In this document: piece after piece, positions 1 through 13,001 of the stretch | Layout of the letters: every line of letters starts with the position of its first letter | Numbering within the stretch: the first letter of the stretch is position 1 | Assembly (NCBI GenBank): GCA_013398055.1 | Contig: VZRS01004388.1 | Span: 1 to 64,000, forward strand | Direction: 5' to 3' | Source of the DNA: Ifrita kowaldi | Taxonomy: Eukaryota > Chordata > Aves > Passeriformes > Cinclosomatidae | DNA: 64,000 nucleotides | Translations under genes and position numbers: made by a program | Notes under the pieces: generated by a model | What the model was told of the DNA's origin: nothing | The model's input: only the letters and a program-made list of their open reading frames with translations | The model's database searches: none

Positions 1-228
1 TTCCTGAGGGGCCGGCCCTCCGCGCCATGCCCACGCCGGGAGCCGGCGGCGTGAGGGGAGGCGGTGCCCGCCGGTGCCGCTGGGCCGGGGCTGCGCGGAC
101 AAGCCGCTCCTTTCAGCCTCCCGCGGGGACTGCTTTCTGGCTGAAATCGCCGGCGCAGGTGGCGTGAGGGCGGGCGGCCCTCGCGGGTGGGCGCTGGAGC
201 GGAGTGAGGCCCGGCCGGCCTGAGGGGG

Positions 229-240
229 ATGCGCGGGTAG
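229..240 (+). promoter_or_regulatory. Short upstream ORF (three codons plus stop) ahead of EHD3
   Basis: An ATG at 229 is followed by two codons and a TAG at 238-240, 68 bases before the EHD3 start. If transcription begins upstream of 229 this would be a minimal uORF that could lower or tune EHD3 translation by requiring reinitiation. The transcription start is unknown, so its presence in the mRNA is inferred. A longer frame opens at 27 and closes near 168, but it is even less certain to lie in the mRNA. Confidence 0.35.
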
Positions 241-308
241 CCCGCGCCCGCAGCCAGCCCAGCCCAGCCCCGGTGGTCGCTGCGGAGCTGGCGTCAGGCG
301 GCCACAAG

Positions 309-535
309 ATGTTCAGCTGGCTGGGCACCGACGACCGTCGGAGGAAGGACCCGGAGGTGTTCCAGACGGTCAGCGACGGCCTGAAGAAGCTGTACAAGAC
401 CAAGCTGCTGCCGCTGGAAGAACACTACAAGTTCCACGAGTTCCACTCGCCCGCCCTGGAGGATGCCGACTTCGACAACAAGCCCATGGTGCTCCTCGTG
501 GGGCAGTACTCCACTGGAAAGACCACCTTCATCAG
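309..535 (+). CDS. EHD3: EHD3 coding exon 1 (residues 1-76, P-loop)
   Basis: The exon opens at ATG 309, with A at -3 as in a good Kozak context, and begins MFSWLGTDDRRRKD as in vertebrate EHD3. It encodes the N-terminal membrane-inserting segment and the start of the dynamin-type G domain. The nucleotide-binding P-loop GQYSTGKT is at residues 65-72. The donor is AG|GTAAAA after base 535, leaving two bases of the Arg76 codon (phase 2). The exon lies inside the CpG island. Confidence 0.97.
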
Positions 536-3500
536 GTAAAATCCAGCTGCCTGTCGCCCCCCACCTCCCAGGCATGCCTGCACCCTCGACGCCCGGGGAC
601 CGGGGTGGGGCAGAACGTGTCTCTGCTACCTGTGCCATGCGTTAAAACCCCTTCTTTTATCCCCTTGGCGTCCCTTCAGCAGCTTTTGGTTGAAAAGTCA
701 CCTCCACTCAAATGCGGAGCATTCCTTCGCAAGCTCAGGGTGGTGTGAGATGTCCCATGAAACACCGACGTGGCAAAAAGTAGCCCAGGGCAGGGCTGAG
801 GAGTGCAGGCAGGGCAGGAGTGTGGAGATGTGAGTCACTGGGGCCCTCCTGGGCCGTTCAAAGTGCAAAGGCTTTGGGAAGCCTCGCGCGGGACATTCCC
901 CGTGCCTGCACTGCCGCGGTTGACCCTTAAAGTAGCCATTCTTTTCGATTTGCTGTAGCTTTGGAGTGGTGAGGCAGCTTTTTCGCTTTGCAGTGGTCTC
1001 TGTTTCATGCTTGCACGTCTTTCTCTGCACTGTCCCAGAGACTACACTCAGAACCCGCTTAGAGAAGCATGTGTGCCTGTGCACAGAGAGACCTGCCCCT
1101 CTTCAGGGCTCCAGAAGTAAAGCCCTGTTTTAACTGTGTCCTGCTCAGACGAGATGCTGGGAGCAGCGATTTCCTTTCGAACTGTAAAGAAAGAGCGGCT
1201 GCCAGCAGCTCTTTCTTTTCGATGATGTGAAACTGTCGCAGAGAGGGTTAAACTTTTCCGACTGGACTTGGTTGCAGGGATCTCTGTTCAGCCATGCTGC
1301 TAGTTCAACTTGCAGCAGCAGCCTTTCCCTTGGGATCGTAGCTGAAGCTGCGCTGTCCGTGTTTCCTATGTGATTCATAAGCTAAGCGTTAAATTCCAGC
1401 CTTTTTCTGGCGTGGCTGTGTTGAAATCTGTGGAATTACCCCAGTGTAAATCTGGACGCGAGCCACAGGCAGCCAGCCCTTTGTTCTACCAGTATTTCTT
1501 GGTGAAGGAGGGAACTGCAGAGAGTAGAGAGGTGAATCAAATTGAATGTATCTCTAACGGAGTGACCTTGAGAAATGCAGGGGCTTTTTTTTTTTTTATG
1601 TGCTGTAATATTCATGCTGCTAAATTTCCTGGTCAGGAGCCAAGAACAGAATGCATTTCTGCTACCTTGGCATGTACCTGGCAAACAAAGTTTAAGAGTT
1701 AAAAGGTTTTTCTCATATGAGAAGGTCAGGTGGATGGTGAAGGGGTGCAAAAGACCCAAAGAAGCATTCTGTACATGTCTGCAAAGGGAAAAATAGGGAG
1801 GATGGCACAGCTGCCTGGTTCCACCCCAGATCTTTGTTCTGTGACTTGGTACCAAACCTGTTTGAAAAGCTTTTTCTGTCCTCTGGGTTACAGACACTCA
1901 GAGCCTGAACACGAGGAGGTTGCTGAATTCCTGATAAGGCTGTCTAACTGAAGCATCTCTTTCTAATTCTTTTCTTTGGATTGCCAGCATCGGTGTTTCC
2001 CTGCAGCCTCACCTGCATGCTGTTAGCAGAGACTTTCTGCCTTTGCCCCTCTCTGTTCAGTGAAGTCCTTTTTCTGTGAGCCTCAGCCCCTTTTGCAGGA
2101 AGTTTGGGTGCCTAGAGCGTGTTCCAGGCAAAAGAAGATTGAGGCTTAGCTCACGTGGGATGGCAGCAACAACCTCTTTGCTGTCAGCAAGTGGATCTGA
2201 GCCTCTCTGACAACTGCTTTTCACTTGAGCTTGTCCCCTCTTCTTTAGTTTTCTCTGGGCACGGGGCTGAGATGAGACCATGGTCAAGCAGAAGTGACCA
2301 AGAGTTTTGGGAGCTTCTGCTTCGCAGGGATGCCAGATGGACCTGAGAAGACCTTCCAGAAAGGCAGAGTCTTCTGTTTAAAATAGTGCCTAAGTGAAGG
2401 TGAAAGTTGAGAACCCTGGTAGAAGCCCAGGGTCTCAATAGGAGAACTGTGAGAGTCTGTTACTCCAGTGTGTTCCCAGTCAAAGGCCAGAAAACCTCGT
2501 GTTGCTCGTGATAGGCTTCCAGCGTGAGCCTGCAGGCACTGGTCATTAAAGAGCTGGGATAAGCACCAGATTAGCGTCCAGAGTTATTGAGGGAAGGCAA
2601 GTGGGAGCTAAAGCTGAGAGCAGGGAGGAGTTAAAGGGGGCTGGGGGAGGAAGTGGGAGGGTTGACAACCATTATGTCTTAGCAGTAGAGTGAAGCAAGA
2701 AACAGCCTCTGGACATTCCTTCCATAATCTTGTCAGGATGGGGGATAATTAGTGTTGTCCTTATGTATCAATTCCACTCTTAAATTGCATCCTGCTTGTA
2801 TTGCCATGCAATTTAGGGAGATGACTTAATGCCACTAAACAATCATGTGGAATGAACTCAGTCCCAGTTTACCTGGATCCCAGGACACCTTACCAAAAAA
2901 AAAAAAAAAAGACCCTTAGTCACCTACCTAAGGAATGTCTGTCTTACAAACCTTTTTCCTTGTTTTGGGGAATCTGAGGTGAAACAAGGAAGAAATGCAA
3001 AGCTCTGAAGCACCTAAGCTGCAGCATCTTGCAGTGAGGCTCCTCTCTTGTCAGGAGCTGATGGCAGAAAAGAGGCAGTCAAGGTCAGCAGTGAGAAACA
3101 TTTCCTGGAGGCTGAGCCAGGGAAGAGGGAGGTGAGTTGTGTGGGTCAAAGCCAGTGAAGCGAGACCAGAGCAAGGTTTGTTTTCAGTGGAACCAGGCTG
3201 TTCCCTCATCTGCTCACCGGGACACAGAACTGAGCCTTTCTCTGCTATGTGAAAGGTGTAGCATTGCTAATGCAGCTTTTCCATTCCTGCTTCCTGCTGT
3301 ATAATCTCTTTGTGCTCACTCCCATTTCTCTCCTCGGCATACATTTGGCTGACGCTTTTCCACAGGGTTGGGGACTGAAAGTCGGTGCTAGTTAGGGCTA
3401 GGCAACACCTCTACCTGGAAATATCTGACAGCCATGGCAGGATCTCACTGGAGCCTGCCTTTATAACGTTATTGCTTTTTATGTTTCCTGTAAGAGGGTG

Positions 3501-6500
3501 GGAGTGCAGGACAGAACATTACTCTCCTAATTAACTTAGATTCCTTGGTCACTTCTAAGAATAATCCTGGCTCGAGTCCAGCCATCCTGCTAATAAAATA
3601 AACAAGCCTGCCAGTGCCCTACTAACTGTCAACATAGCTTGCTTTTCTGGTGTGGCCACCCCTTCCTCCTACAGCTAATCATTTACACGTCCTGGCCTCT
3701 CCACACTGTTTGTCACAGGCTACACTCAGAGCTCTGGTGTGAGTTCCCCGTGCGGCCCTGAACCTTTCATCTCTGCCTGCATCAGGCAGTTGTCGCCATT
3801 TCCTCCTGCTCTGCCCTCCTTCCCTTTCCCGCTCGGCATCACCTCTACTGCCACACTCAGCGGCATCCTGCAGGGCTCCTGCATGACTCATCACGGGCAG
3901 GCAGCCCCTTCCCCCACATCCTGCGGCACTCCTGCCCAGCGAGCCCGGCCTCTCCTTACTCGTCTCCAAATCCGCCTGGGAAAGGGGACCCCAAGCTGGG
4001 CTGGCACTAACGCAGCTTTCGTGCCCTGTCCCTTACCAGGAACAGGCCTGAAATGGGCAAACAGCATGATGCTTCCAGCCACATACCGACTCCAGATACT
4101 TCTCTAAAAAGGAGATTGGTCATAAAAATACCTATTCCCCTTCTGCCTGGGGTACTCCGCAGACTTCCCTAACCTGGCTGGAGGTCGCTCCCCCAGGCCT
4201 CTGAAGGTGTTCAGCAGCTCAGCTTAAGGCATGCAGCACTGGCAGGGGAAATTGCTTGCTAGGGTTGGTGTTTTCCACAGCTATTGTTTGCTCTTCTCTC
4301 CCAGAAATCCCCACAAATGTGACAGCTGCATGTGTTCTCCAGCTTGCCTCTAGTAGCCAGGGCAGGCTGTGTCACTGCAGAGCAGAAGTGCTTCCCCCCA
4401 TCAGGCAGTGTCAATACAACCCCTTGTATTTGTCCTTTGCACAATGAGATTCTTGTGCTGCTGACACCCTGCTGTACAATGTAGCCAGATCTCCCAGAGA
4501 GGCCTCACTTAAAATACATGCTGTGATAGTGAGCAGTCAAATCTTCATCTCTCTGGTTTCCTACCACTTGTTGCACATTAAGTCAATAACATTGGTGTGT
4601 AGCTACTTCTTTTGTGCTTTTGTTGGGATTTTTTGTTTTGTATTTTTTTGAGTCTTATACAAGAAATAAACACAGAAATGCTTTGAAACATTAGCTGAGC
4701 AGAGCTGTGATAAAATTCTTCCAAGCAGGCTGTCTGGAGGAGTGTTGCTGTTACACACAGGACTTTTGGTTAGACTTTCTGGGAAGCTTTTTCTATAAAT
4801 AACAAAACACCCCCTCCCCAACTATTTTTTATTGCTGCTCAAAAGTTGTCATATTACACGTGCATCTCAAGCCTGTAAAAAAGAAAAACTGTGGTTGTTA
4901 CAGCAAGGCTGCAACCTGACATTGGGAGTAAGGGGCCTTTCTCAAAAGCACTTCACTTGTTGCATTTGACAATTGTTAACACTGCCTGTTTCTTTTCTCT
5001 CTAGTATTTGCATGGGGAGAATGCAAAGATTTTTTTCTGTGGATTCAGTGAATTCCCACCTATATAAAGCCACTGGCTTGACAGGAATGTCCATCAGGGG
5101 CTAGTGTTTGAATTGCCATCTAGGAGGCACAAACTTAGTTTCCAGAGTCTGACCTAGTGGCTTCTAAGCTAGCAAATAGTTGTGTCAGGGTAAAATGCTT
5201 TCCAGGGAATTGAGCCAAGAACATTCATATGACAGTCTACAGAGCCCTTGGTGAGAGAGAAGCAGCCCTTCCTTGTTCTCAGGTGCTTCAAGCTAGAGAG
5301 GAGTTACTGCAGCTGCCAGGAAGGTGTATTGTGATCACCAGCCAGAGAGATGGCACACACCAGCACTACATGCAGTCTGCTTAAGTAATGACCCACTTCT
5401 ATAGGAAAGTTTGAGAAACCCCTATATGGTTTAGAAAAATAGGATACATCCACCCTAGTGTAGGAGATCAGAGGGCTGCTCTCTTCCTGGATTGTTTCAG
5501 GTTTTTTAGGAGCTGATCAACAGCTGCTGTTGCATCTCGGAGTTCTGCAGTTAAGAAGAATCACTTCTGGTAACCTTCTGGTGAGCATGGGACTTGGAAA
5601 TCACTTTGGACAAAAGATACAAGGAAACACATGATAATACACCAATAAAGGAGATGTGGTCAGCTCCTAAGGGAATTATGGATGTCATTTCTGGAGGTAT
5701 TCTTGTTGCAGTATGAGTGTGTACCAAGCCAGATAAGTAGCAGTGACTTGTCCTGGGTATACATTTGGTTGTTTTACCTCTAGATCCAGTTGATGTGGCC
5801 TTGCCCATTGGGAACTGAAGACACATTTAATGACAGGGTATCAATAAAGAGCCTGCACTTGTTTTTTTGGTTTTTTTTTTGGTTGCTCCTTAAACACTGG
5901 ATAGTGATTACCTATGTTAAAATGACAGTGAAAGCAGGAACTCCTAAAAAGTTATCACAGGCCTTCGTGCCAGTGGTCCTGTAGTCCCTCACACAGTGAC
6001 TTCTCTCACTAAAGACTCGCCTGAGTGAACCAATTCTGGTGCTTAGACATATCAGTCTCAGTCATGAAAAAAATCTCCAGTCCTTCTCCTATTTCCTTTT
6101 CCACATCCCCATCATCTACTTTTAACACCACAGCAATTCTGTAATGATCTTTCTACCTACTAAGGATTAGGTCAAAGCAATGGAAGAGGGAGTGCCAGCT
6201 ACCCTTTGGCAACAAGCAGCACATTATTACACTGACCTTCATAGTCTGGTAGTCATTCTATTCTTCATGTAACTAGCCAGAGCTTATCACTTGTCACTTC
6301 CCTCTGACACCATCTCAGTACTGAGGGCTAGACCAGTTCTAGCTACCTTCTGCAAGCCACGTGGGTGTAATGGTCCTAGTTTTCAGCACAGCAGCAGCAG
6401 GTGGTTTTCTGCACCCAAACACAGACCTGGCCTCAGTGATGGCATTTGGCACCTTTATGAGCCAAAGGGAACCGTCCCATGCACACAGCACTAACCCACC

Positions 6501-7251
6501 CTGAATTTGGCAGGGTAAATTAGGATATGCTGCCAGGGTCCTATTCAAAGTCCTGCAACCCCATGGATGACTATCTTTCCCTGAAATTTGCCAAACTACC
6601 TTCAGGAAATAATAAGGGATGCTGTACTTACTGTGCTATCTAGCTTGATATATAGCTTGGAATATCCTCCCCCACCCACGTGCGTAGCGCTCAATATGCT
6701 TGAGCAGTTTGTAGTGCAGACCTGTAGCTGCATTTCAGAAGCACACAAGGACAGAGACTGAGACTTCAGTCAAGTGCAGGGGAAGTTGGCATTTAAGCAA
6801 CTGATTTGGACTGGGGGCTAAGCACATTAGTTGGATGAGTCTGCTGAAATGAGCAGCAGTGAAGTAATTGATATTGGCACCAAGAGCCAGTAGGGTTTCT
6901 GGATTAACTCTGTGATTGCAGTGAACTGCTGTTTTTACTTTGCTGTGCTAAGTCTGTTCCAAATGTCTTGAGGATTGAAGTACACAAAATGATGCAACGT
7001 GATGAGAATCTTTTCCCAGCAGCTATAATCATCTCAATTTCTTAATCCACCTTAAATGAGCTTTCAGTGTTGAGATCCTAAGTAGAAAAGCTACCAAGAC
7101 ATTTATCAAATAATTCAGTGACAGTGCTAAAAATAGTCTCAGAGGGATTCATGCTCTTGAGCTTCATAATTGGACTACAATCTTCAGTACAACTCATTTA
7201 GGACTTAGGTAGCTCATGTCTCATGCCCACACCCTGTTTTTTGACTTACAG
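536..7251 (+). other. EHD3: EHD3 intron 1 (6.7 kb)
   Basis: The intron runs from GTAAAA at 536 to a TTACAG acceptor ending at 7251. No exon, RNA gene or recognisable transposon was identified. It holds a 16-base A run at 2895-2910 and a T-rich stretch near 5862-5880. The 536-620 end is still CpG-rich promoter sequence. Short open frames are scattered on both strands without recognisable protein similarity. Confidence 0.85.
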
Positions 7252-7428
7252 GTACCTGCTGGAGCAGGATTTCCCAGGGATGAGGATTGGACCAGAGCCT
7301 ACAACTGACTCCTTTATAGCAGTTATGCAAGGAGATGTGGAAGGAATCGTTCCTGGAAATGCATTGGTGGTGGATCCCAAAAAACCGTTCAGGAAACTCA
7401 ACGCCTTTGGCAATGCCTTTTTGAACAG
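7252..7428 (+). CDS. EHD3: EHD3 coding exon 2 (residues 76-135)
   Basis: A TTACAG acceptor is followed by 177 bases that finish Arg76 and continue YLLEQDFPGMRIGPEPTTDS, a strongly conserved stretch containing the switch I (PTTDS) part of the G domain. It then reads through the KPFRKLNAFGNAFLN segment, where EHD proteins have a KPF tripeptide. It ends AACAG|GTCAGT in phase 2. The upstream and downstream phases fit exons 1 and 3 exactly. Confidence 0.97.
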
Positions 7429-10400
7429 GTCAGTACTCAAGAACTCCCTTGTTCTGCAGAGTAAAGTTAGAACCTAATGAGCAGCATAGCAAGTAATGGA
7501 AAGGGATAAGGCACTTCTTTTCCTCCCATCCACATGGCTGATGCAAAGCCAATCCAGTCCTACCAGATGCACATAAGTCGTTTGCTGAAGGGCTGATAAA
7601 TTCAAGTGGGACAAACCTTCATTTTACTTGAACAAACAAAACAAAAATGACATCACAGCCTAAGCTCATCCTACAGGAGACTAGAGGTAAGTACCTTCAT
7701 TACACTTGCTCTGCCCTGCTTCAGTATTTCTAGCTTCTTCCATTTGCAATCGAAACCAGGCTCTCTCCGTTCCCATGCCTTACACATACAACCTCACGTG
7801 CAAATTGATGACTGCTCTAATGTATTTCCTGTAAAAAAATGTAGCAGGGTGTTTGGACAGTGGCTCTGTGACATGAGGAATATAACCTTTCCATCCCCTA
7901 GACCCAGCCCAGCCATAGGGAGATTTTGGATCTAGGCCTTGCAGGAAGCCAGCAGCACACACCCATATCCTAGATGAGCACAAACTGTGCTGCAGAAGGC
8001 AACAAACTGACTACACCCATCATCAACGCCTTCCCTGCTAACACAGTGTGGGAGACACTGGAAACATGGCAGCTGCTCAGCCAAACAGCCAGGAAAACTG
8101 GGCTGGGCTCTGGCTCCCATTCTATCTTTGAGAATGAGTGTCCAGAGGGTGCAGCATCTCCTACCAGCACTGACCAGAGGAGTGCTGGTGTAGGCTGTAG
8201 AGAAGCATGGGGAGAAGCTTGCTGGCAGGGGAGAGACTTAGCTGGAGTCACTGCTGTGTGGAGACCCTCACAGTGCCTCAGGGTGACTCTGGAAGCAATA
8301 TCTGATCACTGCACAGGACCATCATTCAAATACATCAATACAGTCCTGCACCAGAGAGACTTTGAGGAGTTTTTGATGTTTCACAGGGCCCAGAACATCT
8401 GCACCTGACCAACAGTTAGATCAGGTGACTGCCCGCTCCCTACACCAGGGCAGAAAGGTGATTTGCCCTAAGAAAATAAAAGGCCTCTTGCCTGGAATGC
8501 AGAGATCATGGATGAAGAGGACATTCAGAGCAGCTCAGCAGATAGCCAAGAACAGCCACAGCTGGCAGACAGTTCACTGCAGAGAAGGAACATTAGGCCA
8601 GGCATGGGGGGCAGAAAAGCAAACACTTCTGAACTAGCCTGGTGGATGTGTCCTGAATGCAATTTGTTCCTGATACAGCAAGGAATCTCTGCATGCATTA
8701 ACCCAGTTCACTGTATCATGCTGTGCTCTTGTTGTGCTTCTCCTACTCTTCCTTCTCCCGAGGAAGGAGTCAAGCCTAAGCCTGTGCCTGTGCGGACAGC
8801 AGGGCAGAGGGACGCAGCAGTGATTCAGCAGCAGCATAAGTGCAGTCCTTCTAGCAATGCAGGGAGTAGCCACAGCAGCTAGTGACATCTTTCTCTTGCT
8901 GCCATGAAAAAATGATTTCTAAACTGACAGAGGAGACACTAATGGGGACTAGCTCAGCTATGTGAGCATCACAGTGCTGAAAATGCAGATGCTAATGCCC
9001 AGCTAATTAGGAAATTTAACACATGCAAGAGTTGACTCAGAGGGCCAGAAATTTAGCAGATGTAAGTCCTGGTGCACCCACTGGACCAGATCTTACTTCC
9101 CACTGGAAGACCATTACTTCTGCAGTGGGCCTGGCTTCTTTCCTAGGGACAAGCAGAGCTATCTCTGCCTTGCACATATCTTACTGCTGCCATGTATATG
9201 CCAAGGTCATGACCTTAGCTAGGAGGCTGTGAGCAAGAAATTTGCAGAAGGGAGCTGGTCTCCAGGAGCCACACCTCTAAGCTGAGATAAGAGTGACCAT
9301 GGAGTCTGCTTTGCCCATGGATGGTTAAAGGTAACACTTGACTGTGAGCATCAGTGAGAAGGAGCAGAGCAACATGAGGCAGGAGCATTCACACAGGCCA
9401 AGCTGGTCTTGGCTGAGAGGTGGCAGCCCACAGCACTGTGTCCTGTGGGGTGCAGAGCCTGCTGGTCCAGAAGTGAGCATCTACCCTTAAGCTGGGACTC
9501 CCTCCTCGGCAGAGACTGGGATCTGCTGCTTTCCAGGAAGCAAGGGAAGACTGGTACAGTCAGGATTTGGCTGGGAGACAAGCAAGGTGTGCTGCTCAGA
9601 ACCTGTATCCTCCCTCCCTCCATTCCCAGGAGATGGAGCACCTGCCCATTCCTGGGAGATAGGGCTGGCCAGGACTGAAAGGAGGATAGCAGATCTGCAG
9701 AATCCTGTCTCTTGTCTGCTCTTCTTGCCTCAGGTTGTTCCTGGGCATTGAGAGAAGGGCTTGTTGTCCTTTCTTCAATTCAGCTGGCCAAACCCCACCT
9801 CTGGGAAGATTCCAGAGAGATTAGAGGTTGCACCTTGTTACCAGGAAGACCTGTTTGGCACCAAGGGCCTGGAGCAAAATCAGGAATCTCGCCCATTGCT
9901 TTCATATCACATTGACTAGGTTGCAAGAATTCCCCCATCCCCAAAGTTTGTTTTGGGAAGCTAAGGTGGAGTCAGTCCTGGTTTTGTGAACAGCAGGAGA
10001 GGTGGATAACAGCTTGCTCCTTCAGCCCTATGCTCTGCCTGTAGAGGTAGTGAAACTCTAGTTTGGCACCACATTCTTCCCTTCATATGGCCCCAAACAG
10101 AATTAGGTCATGCTCCCTGAGGTCCTGCAGTTCTGCTGGGACAACAGGAAGGCAGCAGCCTTAACTTTGCCAAGAAGCCAGAATGCACTCACTCATGCTG
10201 GCCTCTGACCTTATATCTGAAATCTCCTGTGGAGTACTTTTCCTAGAGAAACCGGTGGAAAATCCCCCTGCCCCATTTAATATTACAGCACAAGGAATAC
10301 TCAGGGCTGTAAAAATGGAGAGCAAACCTGGGTTGGCAGGACAAGGGAATAACATGACCTCCTGAGCCTTTTGTTCTCTGCTGCTGTGCCTGGCACTCAA

Positions 10401-12146
10401 CAGGATAATCAAGCCAGTCCCCCTCTTTGATATGAGGTATTACACATTCAGAAATGCTCCCTGTTACCACCTGCCAAGCTGGGGATGTGGGAAGCTGTAA
10501 TACGTGGTCTGAAGTAGCTGACAGCTTAGGGGAGGAGACACTCTTTAACCCCTGAGGATTCACTCTTGTCAGAATCTCCTTAGAGTCATACAAGTAGAAC
10601 AATTGGGGTGGGGTTGTGGCATAGCCTGGAGGAGTTCAGAGATGCAGGGGCTTCTGCAGAACCAGACACTCATCAGAGCACTGCAAGGCCCCATCTGCCT
10701 TGACTGCACTGAGTGGTCCTTGTGCCAACCCCCATCCTTTGTGGTTCTGCCTCCTCCCACAGGAACATGTTTTTTGTGCCTGGATGTCACACCACCCTAT
10801 TAATATGCATATTTACACACACACACATGCACTTGGTGCCTGGAATACCATCACAAAAAGGCTATCCATGAAATGCTACCAGGAGCTACAGAAGCAGGCT
10901 TTTACTGTCCTTTCCTGTTACTAGCAACTGAAATAGATAAGCTGCAGCCCACAAAGCCCAAGTGACTCTTATTAGGCTGTGATTTGCATAGATACAGGAT
11001 GGGGAACAACTAGCTGAAGAGCAAATACACATAAATGGAGCTTCAGAGGGGGGAGCAGTGAATTACAAACTGAATGTGAGTTAGCAGTGTCATACTGCTG
11101 TTAAAAAAGCAAACATGTCACTGAGATACATAAACAGGACTGTCATCTGTAGGAGATAAGGAGCAATCCATCCACTCTGCTCACCACTAGCAGGGCCATG
11201 GCTGGAGTACGTCAGCTTGTGGCATCATGCCTGAAGAAATATGTGGAGCAGTTTGAGAGGACCCAAAGGAAGGCTGCAAGGATCTTCAGGGATTTAGAAA
11301 TGAGCTGGAAAGGCAGCTAGAGAGAACTGGAAGAGATAGGAAAAAGAAAAAAACAACCACCAAACTGTTTTCTATAGAGGAAAGACTGAGAGGAGCAGGA
11401 TGACAATAGTGTACGTTGTGACAAGAGGGGAAAGTAAATAATTTTCCACGTCTGCTGTGTTTGTGACTGACTGGCATTGTAGCATACAAAATATAGGTTT
11501 GACATTAAAAAAAAAGAGGGTTTACTGTAAAGATTATTAAGTAATGGAGTAGACTCCCAGCAAATGTTGGTGAGTCCGCAATGTTACGGATTTGAAGAAC
11601 ACTTTAGACAACCTGATTGATCTTGCCTTGAGGCAGGATGATAGACTAAGCAACCTCTTGAGATCTCATGCTGCCTATGCTTTAGTACTTCCATGGTGCA
11701 ATAGTAGCACACATTTTTTCTGTTTAAGACCAGATTTGAAAGAGAACAAAAGTCCTACAGCATTGCTGATTTTTTTTTTAAACCAAGTTATTTCAGTTCA
11801 CTTGAGTTCAGGACTCTACAGGGGAATGCTTAAGCAGAGAAAAACAAATACCACTTCTTGTTAAAATCTAAACAGCACATAAATGAAAACCCAAATGTTT
11901 TCATAATTCACAATTTGGGGGCCCATATAAAAAACCTGTCATAGGTCATGACTGAGACCCATGTTCCAGAGGCAGCAAAATAGAAACTAGAAGTACTTTT
12001 CTCTTTCTCATTTCTTCAAAGTAACGGTAGCTCCAATTTCCAACTGAAGAGAGATCAGAGTCTGGGCTTGTCCCATGTTGCCTGTGATGTTCAGCACATC
12101 ATAAGTATGTTTTGCCTTTTCTCTAACAAACTTATTTTCCACACAG
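7429..12146 (+). other. EHD3: EHD3 intron 2 (4.7 kb)
   Basis: The intron runs from GTCAGT at 7429 to an ACACAG acceptor ending at 12146. It contains an old CR1 remnant at about 11190-11680 and a short CA run near 10815-10830. Frames at 7974-8408 and 8508-8882 are open but show no recognisable domains and are not supported as genes. Confidence 0.8.
11190..11680 (+). mobile_element. Old CR1-type LINE 3' fragment, + orientation
   Basis: The segment follows the layout of a degraded CR1 3' region read on the + strand. It has a part resembling the 'more than one copy per allele, gagga-cccaaaggaaggctgc' portion near 11259-11280 and a block resembling 'gaggaaagactgagaggagcagg' near 11378-11400. It ends with a block of the form 'gacaacctgattgatcttgccttgaggcagg', as in the CR1 tail (about 11608-11637). 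It is heavily diverged with insertions (an A-rich stretch at 11337-11355), implying an ancient insertion. Boundaries are approximate and set by eye against remembered consensus. Confidence 0.6.
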
Positions 12147-12244
12147 GTTTGTTTGTGCCCAGCTACCTAATCCCGTATTAGAAAGCATCAGTGTCATTGA
12201 TACACCAGGAATCCTTTCTGGAGAAAAGCAGAGAATTAGCAGAG
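12147..12244 (+). CDS. EHD3: EHD3 coding exon 3 (residues 135-168, DTPG motif)
   Basis: A 98-base exon between ACACAG and a strong GAG|GTAAGT donor. It encodes FVCAQLPNPVLESISVIDTP and on through GILSGEKQRISR, including the G3 motif DTPG (residues 153-156) that contacts the gamma phosphate and Mg in dynamin-type ATPases. It ends in phase 1 with the first base of Gly168. It is far too short for a long-ORF screen but is fixed by phase and sequence. Confidence 0.97.
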
Positions 12245-12706
12245 GTAAGTCCAAAATTCAGTTCTCTTTTAAATGACAGTAATGAAAACCAAAAGAACTG
12301 TATATGAGTTTCACTTCAAACTAGACAAGCTGTGGATTAAAGCAGTGGTAGGAGCCTCTCAGAGCCACAACGTGACTTTGCAAATGGAGACCAAAGGAAC
12401 ATTGTTAATCTGCAGAGAATTTAAATGTTTTCAAGGAAGGCTGCTGACAAGGTCAGCTGTACCTGTGGCACAGTCCAGTATTTCCCCATGGAAGAGATTT
12501 CTATCAGAGTCAAGCAGTAACTATCTGCTTTGCAGAAACACTTGCTTTTAGTGGCTTACTCATAGCCAAGGCCCTCATTGTAATCATCCTAGTTGCTTGC
12601 ACTGTCCAGGCTTCCTAAATCTAGGGCAGGACTGGATTGGGTTTAAGAGCCATTGGCACCCAAGTTGCTCATTGCAGTGGGGAATCTGGAAAGCCTGTGA
12701 ACACCA

Positions 12707-13001
12707 AATCATAAAATCCTAGAGTAGTTTGGGTTTGAAGGGACATTGAAGATGCTCTAGTTTCACCCCCCTGCCATAGATAGGGGCATCTTCCACTAGA
12801 CGAGGTTGCTCAAAGCCCCATCCAACCTGACCTTGAACACTTCCAGGGATGGGACATCCACAGCTTCTTGGGGCAAGATGTGCCAGTGCCTCATCACCCT
12901 CACAGTAAAGAATTTCTTCTCAATATCCAATATAAGCCTACCCTTTTTCAGTTTAAAGCCCTTCCCCCTTGTTCTGTCACTACAGACCCTTGTAAATGGA
13001 G
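12707..13001 (-). mobile_element. CR1 LINE 3' end, - orientation
   Basis: Read on the + strand this is the familiar reverse complement of a CR1 3' terminus. It has an 'aatcataaaatcct' start, a 'ttgaagggacattgaagatg' block, 'ccactagacgaggttgctca', 'ccttgaacacttccagggat' and 'cacagtaaagaatttcttct', ending with a 'ttctgtcactacagaccctt' block. It is well preserved compared with the copy at 11190, so it is a younger insertion. It is 5'-truncated, as CR1 copies nearly always are, and carries no reverse-transcriptase coding portion. Confidence 0.92.

Larger units (their letters stand above)
1..620 (+). promoter_or_regulatory. EHD3: CpG-island promoter and 5' UTR region of EHD3
   Basis: The first ~600 bases are very GC-rich and dense in CpG, unlike the rest of intron 1, and surround the first coding exon of EHD3. 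This is the usual form of a broadly used, TATA-less vertebrate promoter; no TATA box is visible. The transcription start cannot be placed from sequence alone, and the island is cut by the left edge of the window. The frame just upstream of the EHD3 ATG is open but has no earlier in-frame ATG, so 309 is the natural start. Confidence 0.8.

Noticed and set aside
8508..8882. 124-codon + frame in EHD3 intron 2 beginning MDEEDIQSSS
   Set aside because: Acidic start looks protein-like, but there is no known domain, no promoter or splice context and no homology I can name.
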